A DNA stretch of 8,150 bases from Nitrososphaerota archaeon (GTDB taxonomy: Archaea; Thermoproteota; Nitrososphaeria; Nitrososphaerales; Gagatemarchaeaceae): the NCBI GenBank assembly GCA_016200025.1, contig JACQFO010000034.1, forward strand, positions 1 through 8,150. The letters run 5' to 3'. Below are positions 4,923 to 8,150 of this stretch, in pieces. The notes beneath the pieces are model-generated. The model was not told where the DNA came from, made no database searches, and worked only from the letters and a program-made list of their open reading frames with translations. Both the position numbers and the translations under genes were made by a program. Position 1 is the first letter of the stretch; each line of letters begins with the position of its first letter.

Positions 4923-6869
4923 ATGCAGCCTGCATATGGGGACGCCTTTGGGCGCAAGCAAGCGGCACTCTTCGTGGTGGCCCTTATGACGATGGCGGCC
5001 TGGGTCGCCGTGGTTTCACTCTCAACGGCAACCGTGACCCTCGCGAGTCCAGAGGCCGTGCCTCAGGGTTTGGGGACATTCCAGAGCTACTCACAGCTCC
5101 AGGACTACGTCGCGGCGAACGCTAAGAGCGCCCAGGACTACAGCAGGCGCGGGACCTGGTTCGGCGGTCCAGTCTGGGGGCCCGCGGTCTTGGTCAACGA
5201 CAACGCCATGGCGGGCACGGCGACCTTGGCTGTCTCTTCGACGGTGTCTTTCACTGGGACCAACGTCCAGGTCCAGGGGGTCGACGAGCCAGACAAAGTC
5301 AAGACCGACGGCACGCATCTGTTCATCTCCAACGGGAAGACGGTTACCATCATGGACGCCTATCCCCCGAGCTCCGCAGCGAAGCTCTCCAGCATCTCCT
5401 TCCAGGGCAGCGTCATCGGGATAGAGGTCTCCCAGGACCGGCTGCTGGTGATCAACCAGCACTACTCCGGCTACTGGTACGGCACCGGAGAAATCGAGCT
5501 TCTCCTCTACAACGTCACGGACTTGAGCTCACCCAGGCTGATCGAAAACATGAGCGTCTTCGGGAACTATGTAGCCGCCCGCCTCGCTCAGGGCTACCTC
5601 TACGCAGTAGTCCAGCAGCCCTCTTACAAGTTCGACAACAACGGCAATTCCGCTGGCGTCCTCCCGGGCATAATCGAGAACGACACGAAGGCGACCCTCC
5701 CGCCCAACTCGGTCTACTACACTCCGAACAGGGTCCAGATCAGCTACTACACGATGATCGTCAGCATGAACATGTCCACCGGCAAGACCGCGACCCTCTC
5801 GGTCCTCACGGGGCCGTCGTCAACAATCTACGTGTCGACCTCGAACATCTACGTGGTCTACACCAACTACCAGGAGTTCTACGCCGACAACATCCCTGGA
5901 GACATCTACACGGGAGGGGCCGTCTCTACCTCCGACGTGCAGAACGGCCAGAACAGCACGATTATCCGCGCCTCCTACTCGAACGGCACAGTCGTAGTCA
6001 AGGCCGCCGGTGCGGTCCCCGGGACGGTCCTCAACCAGTTCTCCCTGGACGAATACGGTGACTACTTCCGAGTGGCGACCGGCCGATTCGCCGACGTGGG
6101 CGGCTTCTTCACCCGCAGCAACGACCTCTATGTCCTGAGTCGAAACATGACCCAGGTGTCAGCCCTCAGGAACATCGCGCCGGGCGAGAACATCTATGCA
6201 GTCCGCTTCGTGGGCGCCATGGGCTACGTCGTCACTTTCCAGCAGATCGACCCTCTCTTCGCGATTTCCTTCAAGGATGTCGCGCACCCTGTCATCCTCA
6301 GCGAGCTCAAGGTGAGCGGCTACTCGGACTACCTCCATCCTCTGCCCGGCGGATACCTCATCGGTGTCGGCAAGGACGCCGTCCCAGCCTCGACTGGCAA
6401 CTTCGCCTGGTATCTCGGGGTGAAGCTGTCGCTCTTCAGAGTCTTCGACAACGGGACGTCGACTCAAGTCTCGAAGCTCTTGATCGGCGACCGCGGAACA
6501 GAGTCGCCGGTGCTCACCGACCACCTCGCTTTCACATTCGACTCCTCGAGAAACATCACCGTCATGCCCATCTTCCTCGCGAAGGTCAGCGGAAACCAGT
6601 CCTACGGACCGGAGAGTCCTCCGCCCTACGGCGACCCCGTCTGGCAGGGAGTGTATGTCATCAAGGTGACGCCCGATGGGTTCACGGTCCTCGGCAGGGT
6701 CTCTCAGTACCCGCCCGGACAGAACTACGGCGACTCGCCCGACAGCAACCTAGTCGTAGACAGGAGCGTCGTCATCGGCGACTACCTCTACACTGTCTCC
6801 CAGAGCGAAGTGATGGTCAGCGACATCTCGACCTTCGCCACTGTCGCTACGGTGGGCTTGCCCAGTTAG
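4923..6869 (+). CDS. Secreted or membrane-anchored beta-propeller domain protein (Beta_propel family)
   Basis: This 648-residue protein fits the family of secreted proteins with a C-terminal beta-propeller (PF09826 type), found in archaea and some bacteria; function is unknown. A charged start (GRK, 10-12) precedes a hydrophobic helix at about 13-36, a signal peptide or N-terminal anchor. No C-terminal membrane segment is seen. Family landmarks are TNVQVQGVDEPDKVKTDG (113-130), NQFSLDEYGDYFRVATG (371-387), ENIYAVRFVGAMGYVVTFQQIDPLF (422-446), SDYLHPLPGGYLIGVGKDA (468-486) and LIGDRGTESPVLTDHLAF (520-537). At least ten N-glycosylation sequons (N197, N209, N253, N283, N344, N354, N408, N510, N544, N558) and many Tyr/Ser/Thr suit an archaeal surface protein. 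The frame opens earlier (ATG 4848), but the ATG at 4923 fits both the promoter and the signal sequence. It has no functional link to its neighbours. Confidence 0.88.
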   Translation: MQPAYGDAFGRKQAALFVVALMTMAAWVAVVSLSTATVTLASPEAVPQGLGTFQSYSQLQDYVAANAKSAQDYSRRGTWFGGPVWGPAVLVNDNAMAGTATLAVSSTVSFTGTNVQVQGVDEPDKVKTDGTHLFISNGKTVTIMDAYPPSSAAKLSSISFQGSVIGIEVSQDRLLVINQHYSGYWYGTGEIELLLYNVTDLSSPRLIENMSVFGNYVAARLAQGYLYAVVQQPSYKFDNNGNSAGVLPGIIENDTKATLPPNSVYYTPNRVQISYYTMIVSMNMSTGKTATLSVLTGPSSTIYVSTSNIYVVYTNYQEFYADNIPGDIYTGGAVSTSDVQNGQNSTIIRASYSNGTVVVKAAGAVPGTVLNQFSLDEYGDYFRVATGRFADVGGFFTRSNDLYVLSRNMTQVSALRNIAPGENIYAVRFVGAMGYVVTFQQIDPLFAISFKDVAHPVILSELKVSGYSDYLHPLPGGYLIGVGKDAVPASTGNFAWYLGVKLSLFRVFDNGTSTQVSKLLIGDRGTESPVLTDHLAFTFDSSRNITVMPIFLAKVSGNQSYGPESPPPYGDPVWQGVYVIKVTPDGFTVLGRVSQYPPGQNYGDSPDSNLVVDRSVVIGDYLYTVSQSEVMVSDISTFATVATVGLPS

Positions 6870-6871
6870 AA

Positions 6872-6917
6872 CCCGACGCGTAACTCACTCGGCGAAATGG
6901 TCAGGTACTTGGTCGGG
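6872..6917. repeat. Inverted repeat between convergent stop codons
   Basis: CCCGAC (6872-6877) and GTCGGG (6912-6917) form a perfect six-base inverted repeat with a 34-base loop. It begins two bases after the beta-propeller TAG and ends one base before the aIF5A stop, filling the whole gap between convergent genes. It might act as a two-way transcript end structure. No T-run is present on either strand, so a standard archaeal terminator is not evident. Confidence 0.3.
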
Positions 6918-6918
6918 C

Positions 6919-7329
6919 TCAGCTTCCGCCCTTTATCCTCATGATTTTGTTCCGGCCCATCATCTGCCAGTACTCGACCTCCGTGCCTGGGACCAGGTTC
7001 CCAGTCAGCTCGGCCAGCTCTTCAGCGGACGGATTCGGGGTCTCGAAGACCTCGAAGGTCTCCATGTCCATCAGCTGGATCGAGGTGGGGGTCACCGAAG
7101 TGATCTGGCCGGACCTTTTGTCGATCATAGGTATGTCGACCCTCGACTCTGCGGGTGAGACGTAGCTTTTCTTCGAGCCCGTGAATATCGAAATCGCGAC
7201 GAGCCTGACCTTCGCGCTGCCGTGCTTCCCGGGCTTGAAGTGCTCTCGGCTGACGACCTTGCAGGGCTCTCCGTCCAGGATTATGTAGCTGCCTTCCTTG
7301 ACGCTGCCTAGGTCCGCTGGCCTGCTCAA
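6919..7329 (-). CDS. eif5A: Translation initiation factor 5A (aIF5A)
   Basis: aIF5A binds the ribosome E site and relieves stalling; it is activated by hypusine or deoxyhypusine modification of one lysine. The 136-residue protein has the N-terminal SH3-like domain with the loop FKPGKHGSAK (31-40), making K35 the predicted modified residue, and a C-terminal OB fold (about 70-136) with VDIPMIDKRSGQITSVTPTSIQLMDMETFE. All core family features are intact. The start is TTG at 7329-7327; no ATG or GTG fits in frame upstream. A TATA-like box at 7368-7361 places the transcript start about nine bases before this TTG. It is divergent from nob1 and convergent with the beta-propeller gene. The gene that modifies it (deoxyhypusine synthase) is not in this window. 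Confidence 0.97.
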   Translation of the reverse strand: MSRPADLGSVKEGSYIILDGEPCKVVSREHFKPGKHGSAKVRLVAISIFTGSKKSYVSPAESRVDIPMIDKRSGQITSVTPTSIQLMDMETFEVFETPNPSAEELAELTGNLVPGTEVEYWQMMGRNKIMRIKGGS

Positions 7330-7360
7330 GACTAACTGCCCCTGCCTCTTTTGTGTAAAC

Positions 7361-7368
7361 TAAATAAA
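7361..7368 (-). promoter_or_regulatory. TATA box for aIF5A
   Basis: The minus strand reads TTTATTTA, centred about 26 bases before a predicted transcript start near 7338. The resulting leader would be about nine bases, typical of archaeal short-leader mRNAs. It supports the TTG start at 7329. Confidence 0.65.
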
Positions 7369-7471
7369 CGTCCCACCATCACACCCACACGCACAGAACA
7401 ATCGATGACAGAGAGCAAACACGCCGCCCCCCGGTTCTAACTCTGACCTGAGTGATTGATGGTCCCAATTC

Positions 7472-7966
7472 TTGTCTGACCCTGCATACGTACTAGACTC
7501 AACGGCGTTCTACGCCGGCATCCCCTATCAGGGGAGCGGCCGCTACTTCACCACCTACATGGTCCTCGAAGAGGTCAAGCACCACAACGTGGGCTCCTCC
7601 CTCATCCACTCCAGGGTCCAGGTCACGGAGCCTTCGCAGGAATCCCTTGCCAGGGTGAAGACGACGGCTTCCAAGACCGGAGACATCGGCGCACTCTCCC
7701 AGACCGACGTGTCGCTCCTGGCACTCGCCCTCGACCTTTCGCAGTCCTCGGGAGGGGCGAACCTCGTCACCGACGACTTCGCCGTGCGGAACGTCGCGGA
7801 GGTCCTCTCCATCCCCCTCGCCCAGACGTCGATGAAAGGAGGAGAATGGAAGAACATCACCTGGAAGATCCACTGCAGGGGCTGCGGAAGGGACTACACC
7901 AACCCCAAGCTCACTGTCTGCCCTGTCTGCGGGACGCAGCTCGCACGGAAAGCCGCCAACGGATAG
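7472..7966 (+). CDS. nob1: Ribosome maturation endonuclease Nob1 (PIN domain plus zinc ribbon)
   Basis: Nob1 cuts precursor 16S rRNA at its 3' end (site D) late in small-subunit maturation. The 164-residue protein has the archaeal layout: a PIN domain (about 5-120) and a C-terminal zinc ribbon. Likely metal-binding acids are D9 (VLDSTAF), E33/E34 (VLEEVK), D79 (LSQTDVSLLALAL) and D101/D102 (LVTDDFAVRN). The ribbon uses C135, C138, C150 and C153 (IHCRGCGRDY and VCPVCG). TTG at 7472 is the only standard start, because an in-frame TGA lies at 7457-7459. An ATG at 7459 opens a different frame that stops within seven codons. It diverges from aIF5A across 142 bases in which a TATA box for nob1 is weak (TTCTAA near 7435-7440). 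The predicted substrate end of 16S rRNA is close to the site methylated by RsmA. Confidence 0.94.
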   Translation: MSDPAYVLDSTAFYAGIPYQGSGRYFTTYMVLEEVKHHNVGSSLIHSRVQVTEPSQESLARVKTTASKTGDIGALSQTDVSLLALALDLSQSSGGANLVTDDFAVRNVAEVLSIPLAQTSMKGGEWKNITWKIHCRGCGRDYTNPKLTVCPVCGTQLARKAANG

Positions 7967-8024
7967 CCTCTCATGCGGGACGGTAAACCCAGCGCAACCT
8001 ACTAAGTCTTAAACTACTACTAGG

Positions 8025-8031
8025 TTTATAT
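8025..8031 (+). promoter_or_regulatory. TATA box upstream of the TFB-like gene
   Basis: TTTATAT is the best TATA match in the window and lies in a locally AT-rich gap (about 8001-8068). Initiation about 26 bases downstream would fall near 8054, leaving a leader of about 14 bases before the TTG at 8069. Confidence 0.75.
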
Positions 8032-8040
8032 CTACTGTCC

Positions 8041-8055
8041 ACAACTCATTGTTGT
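8041..8055. promoter_or_regulatory. Inverted repeat ACAAC-N5-GTTGT between TATA and start site
   Basis: A perfect five-base inverted repeat with a five-base spacer lies between the TATA box and the predicted transcript start, where a bound dimer would repress. Its inner half-sites (AAC-N5-GTT) match the inner part of the CAGAAC-N5-GTTCTG repeat before the beta-propeller gene. Five-base arms are short, so it may be coincidental. Confidence 0.35.
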
Positions 8056-8068
8056 AGAGTGTTAGATA

Positions 8069-8150
8069 TTGAACCATCCTAGGACGTCTGCTCTTCAAGT
8101 TTCGGACAAGTGCCCCCAGTGCGGCAAGAGGCTCCTGGTTGAGGACGCAA
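8069..8150 (+). CDS. tfb: Probable transcription initiation factor B (TFB), N-terminal fragment
   Basis: Only 27 codons are present. An in-frame TAG at 8063-8065 leaves TTG at 8069 as the first possible start. The peptide contains KCPQCGKRLLVEDA, with C15 and C18 forming the first half of a zinc ribbon. The CPxCG followed by a short spacer and L-V-x-D matches the TFIIB/TFB ribbon, where the second Cys pair comes about 15 residues later, beyond the window. TFB bridges TBP-bound promoters and RNA polymerase. A strong TATA box precedes it. Other zinc-ribbon proteins share this half-motif, so the call depends on sequence not visible here. Confidence 0.6.
   Translation, partial: MNHPRTSALQVSDKCPQCGKRLLVEDA

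Noticed and set aside
4673..4961. Minus-strand open frames across the dph6-beta-propeller gap
   Set aside because: They run into both neighbouring genes, show no recognisable domain, and have Arg/Ser-rich composition typical of antisense frames in GC-rich DNA.
7403..7465. Possible C/D box RNA between aIF5A and nob1 (GATGA, CTGA, TGATTGA)
   Set aside because: The boxes do not match RUGAUGA well, the spacings are wrong and no terminal stem forms.

Overview
The window is GC-rich archaeal chromosome. The evidence is the gene content: archaeal/eukaryotic-type SRP54, Pus10, ribosomal protein L21e, RNA polymerase subunit Rpb4/RpoF, aIF5A with its hypusination loop, Nob1, a Dph6-type diphthine-ammonia ligase, and the start of a likely TFB. 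TATA-like boxes sit about 26 bases before predicted transcript starts, several mRNAs look leaderless or short-leadered, and GTG/TTG starts are common. The SRP54-Pus10-L21e-RpoF-DUF655-RsmA order is a conserved archaeal information-processing cluster. My best guess is a Nitrososphaeria/TACK-type archaeon, but the sequence alone does not settle the lineage.

Layout. From 3961 down to 1, minus strand: srp54, pus10, rpl21e, rpoF, a DUF655 gene, and the 5' end of rsmA (cut by the window edge). Spacing is tight: srp54/pus10 overlap by 14 bases, rpl21e/rpoF touch or overlap, and DUF655/rsmA overlap as ATGA. The only sizeable gap in this block (715-863) carries its own TATA-like element, a possible 15-codon leader ORF and a hairpin next to the DUF655 Shine-Dalgarno. 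Diverging from srp54 on the plus strand is dph6 (4033-4710), sharing an AT-rich promoter core and a 13-base palindrome. A 212-base gap then precedes a secreted or membrane-anchored beta-propeller protein (4923-6869), which converges on the aIF5A gene (7329-6919, minus). nob1 (7472-7966, plus) diverges from aIF5A. A probable TFB begins at 8069 and runs off the end behind a clear TATA box.

How the genes fit together. Nearly all belong to making and running the translation and transcription machinery: protein targeting (SRP54), tRNA T-loop pseudouridylation (Pus10), small-subunit rRNA dimethylation (RsmA) and 3'-end cleavage (Nob1), a large-subunit protein (L21e), elongation factors and their modification (aIF5A; Dph6 for aEF2), and transcription (RpoF, TFB). 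The exception is the cell-surface beta-propeller, whose role is unknown.

I found no mobile element, CRISPR array, tRNA/rRNA gene or defence system, and no convincing new multi-gene system. The points most worth following are small: non-canonical starts for rpoF and perhaps dph6, a Gly-to-Trp change in the RsmA SAM-binding motif, the DUF655 leader, and inverted repeats placed at promoters.
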